DNA of 64,000 bases from Microcebus murinus (taxonomy: Eukaryota; Chordata; Mammalia; Primates; Cheirogaleidae), in contig NC_134110.1 in assembly GCF_040939455.1 (NCBI RefSeq), positions 97,555,001 to 97,619,000 on the forward strand, in the 5' to 3' direction. Shown in pieces: positions 52,776 to 63,968 of the stretch. The notes beneath the pieces are model-generated. The model saw only the letters and a list, made by a program, of their open reading frames with translations. It was not told where the DNA came from and ran no database searches. The translations under genes were made by a program, and so were the position numbers. The number at the start of each line of letters is the position of its first letter. Within the stretch, counting starts at the first letter, position 1.

Positions 52776-52820
52776 CTTCCTAGGATAGGCTTAAGAGTAG
52801 GGTTAGTGTTTGGATTGCCT
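52776..52820. repeat. Telomere-like insert 4 (degenerate)
   Basis: A shorter copy: 'aggcttaagagtagggttag' then 'tgtttggattgcc'. Same unit position, about 300 bp (two units) after insert 3. Confidence 0.7.
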
Positions 52821-53032
52821 AAGAAAATTCTTTTTGAAAGAATTTATTTTTGTTATGTGTGTTTCAAACCAAATGTTACACAATGCTTCAGTTCTCTGAG
52901 AAAAGCAAATGTGGAGACCACACACTTTTTAGCTGCTTTGTCTAAGTGTCTGTAATCATTTGTCTATTGAAATTCTTTAAGGAAGAACTTACTGTTGCTT
53001 AAGTGTGTTTGACAGGAATCTCTACACACTGA

Positions 53033-56000
53033 CATATGAGATAGAAAGTCCATTGGTTATCAGTTTTATCTTACCTGAGAACTTAAGCATGGTGTAAAGT
53101 GTATTGACAAACGTATATAAGAACCACTAAATTCTTTCATAAAGAACTTCCATATATAAATGTTTGCAGTATCTTAGACAGATAGGAAGTGCTTTGCTTA
53201 TATGCTTGTTCTTCTCTGTGAATTCAAGCAATCAGTAGACAGATATGAGAAACACATATAAGAAATATTCAGTTCTTTCATAAAGACCTCCAATATATAA
53301 ATGTTTACAGTGACTTACTCATAGGAGATCTGAAATTTAAGTACTGTGTAAAGAGATTTGAGAGATGCATATAAGAAACATACAGTTCTTTCATAAAAGA
53401 CTCCATATGTAACTGTTTACAATGACTTAAACATGTGAGATAGAAAGTGCATTGGTTTCTGGATTGATATTCTCTGAGAACTGAAGCACTGTGTACAGTG
53501 TATTGACAAACTCATTCAAGTTCATTCAAAAATAACTCCCATATATAAATGTTTACAGGGACTTAAACATAGGAGATAGAAAGTGCCTTGCTTGTCTGCT
53601 TGTTCTTCTCTGTCATTTGAAGCACAGTTTAGACATATTTGAGAAATGCATATAAGAAACATTCAGTTCATTCACAAAGAACTTCCATATACAAATGTTT
53701 ACAATGACTTAGTCAAATGAGATAGAAAGTTCATTGCTTATTAGTTTGATCTTCTCTAAGTACTGAAGCACAGTGTAGAGTGTATTGGCAAACAAATATA
53801 TGAAACACTAAGTTCTTCCATAAAGAACTCCAATATATAAATATTTGCAGTGACTTAAACATTGGAGATAGAAGGTGCCTTGTTTATACACTTGTTCTTC
53901 TCTGAGAACTGAAGCACTGTGTACATTGTTTTCACAAACAGTTATAAGGGACATTCAGTGCTTTCATAAATAACTCTAATAGAGAAATGTTTACAGTGAC
54001 TTAAACATAGGAGATAGGAAGTGTCTTTCTTATACGTTTGTTCTTCTCTGTGAACTGAAATACTTGTAGATTGTTTTCACAAACAGATATAAGAAACATT
54101 CAGTTGTTTTATTAAAAACTCCAATGTGTAAACATTTACAGTCACTTAAGCATAGAGATAGAAAGTGTCTTGTTTATACGTTTGTTCTTCTATGAGAACA
54201 GAAGCAGTCTATACATTTTATTGAAAAACAGATATAAAAAACTCAGTTATTTCATAAAGAACTTTAATATATAAATGTTTACAGCAACTTAATCATTGGA
54301 GACAGAAAATGCCTTACTTATAGGCTTGTGCTGTGAGAACTGAAGCCCTAGGTACATTATTTTCACAGATATAAGTAATATTTAGTTCGTTCATAAAGAA
54401 CTCCAATATATATATATGTTTACAGTGACTTAAACATAGGAGATAGAAAGTGCCTTGCTTATATGCTTGTTCTTCTGTGAGAACTGAACACAATATACTT
54501 TGTTTTCACATAGAGAACTTCCATATACATATGTGTACAGCGACTTAGACACAGGAGATAGAAAGTTCAACAGATATAAGAAACATTTAGTTCCTTCCTA
54601 AAGAACTCCAATTTATAAATGTTTACAGTAACTTAAACATAGGAGATAGAACGTGCTTTGTTTATACACTTGTTCCTCTCTGAGAATTGAAGCACTGTGT
54701 GGGGAGATTGAGAAATGTAAATAAGAAACATTCAATGGTTTCATGTGGAACTCCATTATATATACAGGGTCTCGCACAAAGGAGACAGAAAATGCTTTGC
54801 TTATACACTTGCTTTCAGAGATCTGAAAAGCAGTGTACATTGTTTTCCCTAACGCATGTAACAAACATTCATTTCTCTTATAAAGAACTCCAATATATAA
54901 ATGTATGCAGTGACTGAGACAAAGGGGAGAGAAAGTGCCTTGCTTATATGCTTGTTCTTCTCTGAGAATTGAAGCACTGTGTAGGGAGATTGAGAAATGC
55001 ATATAAGAAAAAATCAGTTCATTCATGAAGAACTTCCATATGCAAATATTTACAATGACTTAGACAAATGAGATAGAAAGTTCATTGGTTATTGGTTTGA
55101 TCTTCCACGATAACTGAAGCACTGTGTAGAATGTATTGACAAACCCATATAAGAAACACAGTTCTTTCATAAAGAACTTCCAAATATAATGTTAGCCGTG
55201 ATTTAGACAAAGAGATTGAAAGTGACTTTCTTATACGTTTGTTCCTCTCTGAGAGTTTTGGTAGTGTGTAGAAAGATTTGAGACATGCATATAAGAAACA
55301 TTCAGTTCTTTCATAAAGAACCCCAATATATAAATGTTTACAGTGACTTAAACATAGACGATAGAAAGTTGCTTGCTTATATACTTGTTCTTCTCTGTGA
55401 GTTAAATGCAAATAAGAGACATTAGGTTTGTTCACAAAGAACTTCCATATACAAATGTTTACAGTTACTTAGATAAGGATATAGAAAGTTCATTGGTTAT
55501 TAATCTTCTCTGAGAACTGAAGCACTATGTAGAGTGTATTGACAAATGCAAAAAAAACACTAAATTCTTTCATAAAGAACTCCCATATATAAATATTTGC
55601 AGTGATTTAACATTGAAGATAGAAAGTGCCTTGCTTATACTTTTGTTCTTCTCTGAGAACTGAAGCACTGTGTACATTTTTTTCACAGATATAAAAAACA
55701 TTCAGTTCTTTCATAAAGAATTCCAATATATGTTTACAGTGATCTAATCATTAGAGATACAAAGTACCTTGTTTATACACTTGTTCTCTGAGAACTGAAG
55801 CACTGTGTACATTGTTTTCACAGATATAAGTAACATTCAGTTCGTTCATAAAGAATTCTAATATATAAATGTGTACAGTGACTCAACATTACGAGATAGA
55901 AAGTTCCTTGCTTATATGTTTGTTGTCAGAGAACTGAAGCACTGTGTACATTGTTTTCCCAAATGCATATAACAAACATTCAGTCTTCTCATAAAGAACT

Positions 56001-59000
56001 TCCATATATAAAGATTTGCAGTGACTGAACAAAGGAGAAAGTGCCTTGCTAATACGTTTGTTCTTTGTGGACTGAAGCACTGTGTAGAGTGTATTGATAA
56101 ATGCATATAAGAAACAGTTCTTTCATAAAGAACTTCCATATAAAAATGTTTTTCAGTAACTTAGACAAAGAGATAGAAAGTGCCTTGCTTATATGCTTTT
56201 TCTTCTCTTAGAACTGAAGGACTCTGTACATGGTTTTCACAAACGGATATGAGAAACATTCAGTTCTTTCAGAAAGAACTCTAATATATAAATGTTTACA
56301 GTGACTTAAACAGTGGAGATAGAAAATGCCTTGCTTATACGCTTGTTCTCTGAGAATTGAAGCACTATGTAGAGAGCTTTGAGAAACGCATTTAAGAAAC
56401 AGTTCGTTCACAAACAACTTCCACATACAAATGTTACAGTGTCTAAAACAAAGGAGACAGACAGTTTATTGGTTATTGCTTTGACCCTCTCTGACTGAAA
56501 CACTGCGTAGAATGTATTGACAAATGCATATAAGAAACACTAAGTTCTTTCTTAAATAACTTCCATATATAAATGTTTGCCACGACTTAAACAAAGAAAT
56601 AAAAAGTGCCTTGCTTATATTCTTCTTCTCTGAGAACTGAAGCACTGTGTACATTTTTTTTCACAGATATAAGGAATAGTCATTTCTTTCATAAAGAAAA
56701 ATATGTAAATGTTTACAGTGACTTAAACATTGGAGATAGAGAGTGCCTTGATTACTGCTGATACTGAGATAGAGAGTGCCTTGCTTACTTCCTTGCTTCT
56801 TTCATAAAGAACTTCCATATATAAATGTTTGCAGTGACTTAGACAAAGCCAATAGAAAGTGCAGTGCTTATACACCTCTTCTTTGTGAGAACTAAAGTAA
56901 CGTGTACATTGTTTTTACAAACACATATAAGAAACATATTGTTCTTTCATAAAGAATTCCCATATACAAATGTCTACAATGACTAAAAGGAGATAGAAAT
57001 CTCCTTGCTTATTCATTTTTTCTCTCTGAGAGCTTAAGCAGTGTTCAGAGTGTATTAACAAACGTGTATCAGAAATGTTCTTTCATAAGAAACTTCTGTA
57101 TACAAATGTTCGCAGTCCTCTACAAAAAGAAGACAGTGCTTTGCTTTTAGGCTTGTCCTTTCCTGAGAACTGAATCAATGTGTAGAGTGTTTTTACAAAC
57201 ACATATAAGTAACATTAAGTTCTTTTTAAAGAATGTCAATGTACAAATTTTTACATTGACTTAGACAAAGGAAATAGAAACTGCTTTACTTATTCATTTG
57301 TTCTCGGATAATTGAAGCAGTGTGTAGAGAGATTTGAGAAATGCATATAAAAAACATTCAGTTCTTTCATAAGGAATTTCCATATACAAATGTATACAGT
57401 CACTTACACAAAGGAGAAAGAATTTTGCTTATACCCTTTTTCCTCTCTGAGAACTGAAGCAGTGTGTAGAGTGTTCTGACAAATGTATGTAAGAAACACG
57501 AAGGTCTTCAATGAAGAACTTCTATATACAAATGTTTACAGTGATTTAGAGAAAGAAGATAGAAAGTGCTTTCCTTATAGGTTTATTATTCTTGAGAACT
57601 GGAGAAGGTAGAAAGTGCCTTGCTTATAGGCTCGTTCTTCTGGAGAACTGAAGCAGTGTGTACAATGTTCTCACAAGGGCACGTAAGAAATGTTAAGTTT
57701 CTCATAAAGAACTCCCATATACAAATGTTTACAGTGACTTAGACAAAGAACATAGAAAGTTCCTTTCTTATGCGTTTATTCTTCACTGAGAACTGAAGCA
57801 GTCAGTGTCTAGAGTATATTGACAAATGCATATAAGAAACATTAAGTTCTTTCATAAAGAACTTCCATATACAAATGTTTACAGTGACTAATACAAAGGA
57901 GATAGAAAGTGCCTTTCTTACATGCTTGTTCTTCTCTGAAGACTGAAGCAGTGTGTATAGTGTTTTGACAAGGACATATAAGAAACATTAAGTTATTTTA
58001 TAAAGAACTTATATATACAAATGTTTACAGTGACTTAGACAAAGGAGATAGTAAAGGCCTTGCTTACAGGCTCTTTATTCTCTGAGAACTCAAGGGGCAT
58101 GTACAGTGTTTTCACAAATGCATATAAAAACATTAATTTCTTTCATAAAGTCCCATATACAAATGTTTACAGTGTCTTAAACAAAGAAGATAGAAAATGG
58201 CTTTCATATATGCTTGTTCTTTCTTGAAAACTGAAACAGTGTGTAGAATGTTTTGACAAAAGTGCATAAGAAACATCAATTTCTTCCATAAAGAACTTAC
58301 ATATGCAAATGTTTACAGTGACAGACAAAGGAGATAGAAAGTGCTTGGTTATTGGTTTGATCTCTGAGAATTAAAGTACTATGTAGAAAGTGTTAACAAA
58401 TGAATATTAAAAACTAAGTTTTTTCATAAAGAAATTCAATATACAAAGGTTTACAATGATTTGGAAAAATGAGATAGGAAACAACTTGCTTATACACCTT
58501 TTCTTCTCTGAGAACTGAATCCGTATGTAGATTGTATTGACCAATAGGTATCTGAAATATTACGTTCTTTCATAAAGACCTTCCACATACAAATATTCAC
58601 AATGACTATTACAAAGCTGATAGAAAGTGCCTTGTTTTATACACTTGTTCTTCTCTGAGGATTGAAGCAATGTGTACAGTGTTTTCACAAATGCATATAA
58701 GAAAAGTTAAGTGTTTTCATAAAGACCTTCCATATAGAAATGTTTACAGTGACGTAGACAAAGGAGAAAGTGCGTTGCTTACAAGCTTGTTCTTCTCTGA
58801 GAACTGAAGCAGTGTGTAAAGTGTATTGACTAAGGCATATAAGAATCTTTAAGTTCGTTCATAAAGAACTTCTATATACATATGTGTACAGGGACTTATA
58901 CAAAGTAGATAGAAATTGCCTTGCTTATATGCCTGTTCTTCTCTGACAGCTAAAGCAGTGAGTAGAGAGTGTACTGACGAATGTGTTTCAGAAACATTAC

Positions 59001-59585
59001 CTTCTTTCATAAAGAACTTTCGTATATAAATGTTTACAGTCACTTTCAAAAAGAAGATAGAAAGTGCTTTGCTTATACACTTGTTCTTCTCTGAGAACTG
59101 ATGTAGTGTGTACAGTGTTTTCACAGATGTGTATAAGAAACATTAAGTTCCTTCATAAAGAACTTCCATATTAAAATGTATACAGTCACTTACACAAAGG
59201 AGATAGAAAGTAGTTTGATTATACCCTTGTTCCTCTCTGAGAACTGAAGCACTGTGTAGTGTTCTGACAAATGCATATAAGAAACACTAAGGTCTTCAAT
59301 AAAGATCTTCTGTAAACAAATGTTTACAGTGACTTAGAAAAAGAGGATAGAAAGTGCCTTGCTTATAGGCATGTCCTATGAGAAATGTAGAAAAGTAGAG
59401 TGTACTAACAAATGCATATAAGAAACATTAAGTTCTTCCATAAGCAAGTCACATATATTAATGTTTACCCAGACTTAGTAAAAGAGGATAGAAAATGCCT
59501 TGCTTATATTATTGTTCTTTTCTAAGAAATGAAGCAGCTTGTTCAGGTTTTCACCTATGCATATAAGAAACATTAAAGGACAAAG
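53033..59585 (+). repeat. Satellite array, right arm, about 45 units of about 145 bp
   Basis: Unit landmarks in order: 'gagaactgaagcactgtgta', 'attgacaaa'/'ttttcacaaa', 'tataagaaacatt', 'agttctttcataaagaac', 'aaatgtttacagtgactta', 'gagatagaaagtgccttgct', 'tatatgcttgttcttctct'. Landmark 'gaagca' positions 53481, 53619, 53763, 53909, 54055, 54199 and 54341 give a spacing of 138-146 bp. Proximal units mainly carry gaagcaC and distal ones (after about 56900) gaagcaG. Frames inside it are not genes. Confidence 0.9.
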
Positions 59586-60495
59586 TGTCTTTTCCTCCTC
59601 TCTCTACCTCGTGAAGAAATCATTCTACTTTCTTTTTCTATGAGTTCAACTACTTTAGATATTTTATATGAATATACTACTACTTACTAAATCTGTTTCT
59701 TTTTGACTGTCTTATTTTACTTCACATCATACCCTCCAGATTTGTCCTTAATGTAGTATGTGTCAAGATGACCTGTTTAAAAAGCCTAATATTTCCTTGT
59801 ATATATGTCATATTGTCTTTACTCATCAATAAAGGAACATTTGGTTTGCTTCTAGGTATTGTCTTTAGTGAATAATGCTGCAATATACAAAAATGAGCAA
59901 ATTATATAATCCATGTTTTGTTTTGAATATATTTGAGATATTTTTGATGCATTGTTGTACCATGTGCATGTTCTTGCTTTCTTGCTTAATCCCTTGATGT
60001 TATATTCAAGAAATAATTACATAGACCAGGTTTTATGGAGCTTCCCCTTTATATATACTTCTAGGAGTTTAATTGCATTTAAATCTTTGTCTATGTTTTC
60101 AATTGACAGATTTAATTGTACATATATATGTGTACAATTTAACACTTCACATCTATATGTTGTTTCATGATAAAATCATTGTATTTAGTGTATCCATTAC
60201 CTCATTATTTTTTAGTTCTTTGAATTGAAAACATCTACAAGCTGGTATTCTATTTTGTAATATATAATAACTTACTCTTAACCATTGTCATCTTTCTGAG
60301 CAATATAAAACCAAAATGTATTCTTTATAATTGTGGTTTTTTTCCCAAATACATGCTCATGGAAAGATGAAATCTTTATAATTGGAATTTTTTACTTGTG
60401 AACAAACCTTGTCTCATCCTACCCTTTCACTCATCCATTATTAACCATTGTTCTACTCTCAACTTCCATGATACCACCTTTTATTTTTTTTAAGG
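59586..60495 (-). mobile_element. Old LINE-1 3' region, antisense (part 1)
   Basis: Antisense old-L1 3'UTR words: 'aatcattctactttcttttt', 'ctatgagttcaactacttta', 'gaataatgctgcaatata' and 'ctcattattttttagttctt'. It is interrupted at 60496-61556 by a younger L1 and continues afterwards. Confidence 0.65.
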
Positions 60496-60507
60496 TTCCA
60501 CACATGA
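60496..60507 (+). repeat. Target-site duplication, left copy
   Basis: TTCCACACATGA, repeated identically at 61545-61556 on the other side of the twin-primed L1. The old antisense L1 reads continuously once the insertion is ignored. Confidence 0.85.
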
Positions 60508-60782
60508 TCTTTTAGGTAGATGGTTAATAATGCTATTGCTAGGTCTAATGGTATTTCTATTTTTAGCTCTTTGAGATATCTCCAAATTCTTTTCAACAAA
60601 GGTTGCACTAATTTGCAGTCCAACCAGCAGTGTAAGAGTGTTCCTGTCTCTCCACATTCTCGCCAGCATTTGTTGATTTTGGATTTCTTGATACAGGCCA
60701 ATCTCACTGGGGTTAGATGATATCTCATTGTGGTTTGGATTTACATTTCTCTAATGATTAGCACGGACATTCTATTATGAAA
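60508..60782 (-). mobile_element. Young LINE-1, inverted 5' piece
   Basis: The minus strand encodes the ORF2 C-terminal segment with MRYHLTPVRLACIKKSKINK and GTLLHCWLDCKLVQPL (frame 60459-60728). This is directly upstream, in L1 order, of the sense piece starting at 60783. It forms the inverted half of a twin-primed insertion. Confidence 0.85.
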
Positions 60783-61425
60783 ACATCTGCACCCAAATGT
60801 TTATGGCAGCACAATTCACTATTGCAAGGTCGTTGAAACAGCCCAAATGTCCGTCAATTCAAGAGTGGATTATTAAAATTTGGTATATGTTTAAAATGGA
60901 ATATTACTCAATTCCAAGAAATGACGGTGAGCTAGCACCACTTATATTATCCTGGATTAAGCTTAAGATCATTATCAAAAGTGAGGTGACACAAGAGCAG
61001 AATAATGGGCTGCAGATATACTCATCATCAAATTGGTACTGACTGATTAACACTATAGTACTCAAAGGGTGGTGGTATTCACCAGGGATTCAGGAGTTGG
61101 GGATGTAGTCCCACATCTGAGGGAGGTTGTGAACATTGTATAGGGGAAGGGCATACCTCTAACCCTTGTTAGAGAGAGGCAAAGATATAAAATGTAACCA
61201 AAATGTTAAGAAAAAAGGAAAAGCAAACATTTGTCAGGTGTGGGGCAAGTGGGAGGGGGGAGGATGGGATGGGTAAATACATAAATAGCGAGTGTGATGC
61301 ACAGCATCTGGGGAATGGACATGTTTGAAGCTGTGATTCGAAGGGGGAGGGGAGACAAGGGCAATGTAATAACTTTAAAGTTTATACCCCCATAATATGC
61401 TGAAATTAAAAAAAGGAAAGAAAAA
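60783..61425 (+). mobile_element. Young LINE-1, sense 3' piece (ORF2 end and 3'UTR)
   Basis: Encodes the ORF2 C terminus (MFMAAQFTIARSLKQPKCPS at 60797 onward, then the lineage-typical extension ending SSSNWY at about 61040), followed by a 3'UTR and an A-rich tail at about 61406-61427. The 3'UTR resembles the complements of those at 30490 and 45003. Confidence 0.85.
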
Positions 61426-61427
61426 AA

Positions 61428-61541
61428 CATACAGTTAGCACATATCTAGAGTGTTCTGCATTCAAATATAGGTAAAATTAAACTTAAAAAAACCCAAGTG
61501 GTATTTTTTATAAAATATTTTTAAGCCACTGGAAAAAAAAG
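61428..61541 (+). mobile_element. Probable L1 3' transduction with second A-tail
   Basis: About 105 bp of non-L1 sequence lies after the L1 A-rich tail and ends in a second A-run (61532-61540) directly before the right target-site copy. Transcription past the L1 poly-A signal into flanking DNA of the source locus would produce exactly this. Confidence 0.65.
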
Positions 61542-61544
61542 AGA

Positions 61545-61556
61545 TTCCACACATGA
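61545..61556 (+). repeat. Target-site duplication, right copy
   Basis: TTCCACACATGA, the partner of 60496-60507, placed immediately after the second A-run. Confidence 0.85.
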
Positions 61557-61840
61557 GCACAATCCTAACATTATTTGTCTTTTTGTATCTGGCTCATTTC
61601 ACTTAACATGACATCCTTCAGATCCATTGATGTTTGTATGCCAGTAACACACTGTTTTGGATATAATAGCCTTTCAGTAAATTTTAAAATCAGGTACTCT
61701 GATGCCTCCAGGGGTGTTTTTTTTACTCAGGATTGCTTTGGCTATTTGGGGTATTTTCTAGTTTCATATAAATTTTAGGGTTTTTAAAAAAATTCTGTGA
61801 ATAATGTCATTGGTATTTTGATAGAAATTGTTTTGAGGTA
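61557..61840 (-). mobile_element. Old LINE-1, antisense (part 2)
   Basis: Continues the old antisense L1: 'tatctggctcatttcactta' (3'UTR side), then a jump to ORF2 complement 'actcaggattgctttggcta' and 'gtcattggtattttgataga'. It ends where the next L1 5' end begins. Confidence 0.65.
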
Positions 61841-61848
61841 ATTGGGAA

Positions 61849-61862
61849 AAATGGCGGATTAG
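61849..61862 (+). promoter_or_regulatory. YY1-like site at L1 5' end
   Basis: AAAATGGCGGATTA lies at the first bases of the L1 5'UTR. Primate L1 promoters place a YY1 site (core ATGGCGG or its close variants) here, where it positions transcription initiation. The role in this copy is inferred from that knowledge. Confidence 0.5.
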
Positions 61863-62369
61863 GGATGACCTCCTGGCTCTCTGCTCTTAGAGTGGGAGGT
61901 GAAGAAGGCAGCCTGAATCACTCGAGTGGGTAGTTCTCCCACAGGATCAGCTTCACAGAATTGCAGGGAAGCTTCGAGGGGCAGCAGTGCCGGGAAAAGG
62001 AGGAAAGTGAGTCAGTGGATTTGCTGTGAAGTTCCGAGAATCCGAGTGGTACAGAGGGGATTGGAGCGCAAGCTGGCTGCGCTCAGCAGCCAGCCAAATG
62101 GCTGTGTGATCCATCCCACAGGGGGACGACTTCTTCTTCATTGACCTCCACGCCCACACAAGCAGGAAAGTGCCTGAAGACAGCGTGAAGGGGTAACACA
62201 GATGGGCAGACAGGTTGGAGAGGAGGCAGGAGCGGAAAGTAATTTGAAATCTCCAGGGCACAGTGCAAGGTCGCCTTTTCTGGGAGATCTATAAACACCA
62301 GCGGCTTATGCCTCGCTCGTGAAGGGACAGAAAAGTGAGACAGATTGTTCATTTGACTGAGTTGTCTGG

Positions 62370-62910
62370 TGGATTTGGCCAGCCCAAGCATGCTGGGGAG
62401 GGAGCAGAAGAGAGGACAAGCACCATCCTCCGCGGTTCCTCCCCAGGGGTCTCCAGCAGCCCAAGCCCCACTGCCGGGGATGCGCGGAAAGTTTTCACTC
62501 CTTGTGGGAACTTGTCCATGGACCCCAGCTGCTTGAGCTCCACCAGCGAAGGGGCATAAGAGGGGGTGGGCTCCCATGGGTCTCCAGTTGCCCAAGCCCT
62601 GCCAACCGGGATGTGTGGAAAGTTTTCACCCCTCGGCAGAACTTCTCGGTGAACCCCAGCTGCCTGAGCTCTGCCGGTGAAGGGGCAGAAGCGGAACTGA
62701 GCGCCATCTTCCGCACATTCTCCCAAGGGGTCTGCAGTGGCCCAAGCTCTGCTGGTGACACACGGAAAAGGGATAGTTTTCATCCCTCAGTGGAGTCTCT
62801 CAGTAGGCCCCGGCAGCCCAAGAGCCACTGGTGAGGGAGTGTAAGAGGGAAGAAGCTCACTCCTTGGTGAAACCTCCTGGCAGATCCCAGTGTCTCAAGT
62901 CCCACCGGGG
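62370..62910 (+). repeat. Tandem repeat in L1 5'UTR (about 131-149 bp period)
   Basis: 'ggtctccagcagcccaagcc'-type words recur at about 62447, 62579 ('tctccagttgcccaagccc') and 62728 ('tctgcagtggcccaagctc'), alternating with 'ccccagctgcttgagctcc'-type words at about 62522 and 62656. Each full unit thus contains two related half-units. Confidence 0.7.
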
Positions 62911-63912
62911 AGGGTAGGGAAGAGGGAGAGAGATTGCTCTCCAGGTGATGTCCCCCGGGTGAGGTCAGGCAGTTGCCCATCCCACCCAACTGCCTCTGCC
63001 TTGCTCCTAATGAATAGAACCCACCCTAACAGGGTGGAAATAGGAAAGAGAACGATTTTCCAACTCTGATGTGGAATAATTGTACCCCCAACACATTCTG
63101 GGGTTTTGAGATATGTGCTTCTCTCCAAAACTATAGACTCTACCCCTGGGTGGAGTAGTGAAACCATTATTCAAGCTCAAACCAGAGGCTGGTCTACTAT
63201 CTCCTTAGTATTGCTTAGTATCCATGGCTGGCCTGTTTTTCGCCAAAGGCCCAGACCTTTCCCCTGAAAGAGTTTAGTAACAGCCTCTCTAGACCAATAC
63301 CCGAGCTGAGGCACGAGCCCATATCCTGGAGGCAACCTGGAAGACAGGGTCTTTAGCCAAAGCATAAGCCCCCAGCCCTGGAAACACACAGTAGTGAGGG
63401 AGTCCACTTTTAGGGCTATGGCCTGCCTGGGTTGCAGAAGGTCCTTGTCTGCGACCAGGCCACTGGTGTTCCATAGCAAAGGCCTGACCCTCCTATGCAG
63501 GAGCAGTGTAGCCAAGTAGGTCGCTCTCTGTTCTGTGTCCCTCAGCACACTTGGGCATGTCCTCTTCAACAGCCCTGAGCCTTTTGTTTCTCATCAACCA
63601 GATAAACTCCATCCTTGGAAGGGTGGAGTAAAACGAGTCAATGCCTTACTATAGCGAGTCAGTTTGGATCATCTGTTAAAAGCAGAATACAAGGGCTTAT
63701 CCTTGGTATCCAGGCAGTTGCCTAATTATAGACTCGAGTTCTGAGAAAGAGAATCTCAACAAGAATCCCTAACAATTGCATCAAAAGACACTTTCCACCA
63801 GGAGCTGCCACACATATGCAGCAAATGATCTCTGAATAACTTTTTAGCAGCTCCCCTCTAGACACAGATCAAACAACCTCTGAAGTATAATCTCTTAAAC
63901 TTGCTGATACCT

Positions 63913-63968
63913 ATTGCTTATCTCACCCCAACTAAACTAAACTAAACTAAAATTGCTTATCTCACCCC
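63913..63968. repeat. Direct repeat flanking a pentanucleotide run
   Basis: ATTGCTTATCTCACCCC occurs at 63913-63929 and again at 63952-63968, with about four AACTA units between. This is a local tandem duplication in the L1 5'UTR. Confidence 0.8.

Larger units (their letters stand above)
50925..53032 (-). repeat. Satellite array, left arm (inverted orientation), about 14-15 units
   Basis: Tandem repeat marked by 'ctctacacactgctt' plus 'agttctcagaga' at about 50938, 51085, 51232, 51378, 51517, 51663, 51813, 51958, 52128, 52275, 52417, 52585, 52722, 52868 and 53017; the median spacing is about 147 bp. It is the reverse complement of the right arm. Units diverge noticeably. Four units have the middle segment replaced by TTAGGG-like sequence. 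No CENP-B-box-like word seen. The family is not one I recognise. Confidence 0.9.

Noticed and set aside
51580..52820. True interstitial telomere (fusion point)
   Set aside because: The TTAGGG-like tracts are short (35-55 bp), degenerate, recur at a fixed place within satellite monomers and show no head-to-head TTAGGG/CCCTAA arrangement.
50925..59585. CRISPR-like array of repeats
   Set aside because: Units are about 145 bp, contiguous and diverged with no repeat/spacer alternation, in a vertebrate genome. This is a satellite.
61953..62834. Overlapping 80-170-codon frames near the window end
   Set aside because: They lie in a GC-rich tandemly repeated L1 5'UTR and repeat with it; there is no conserved domain.
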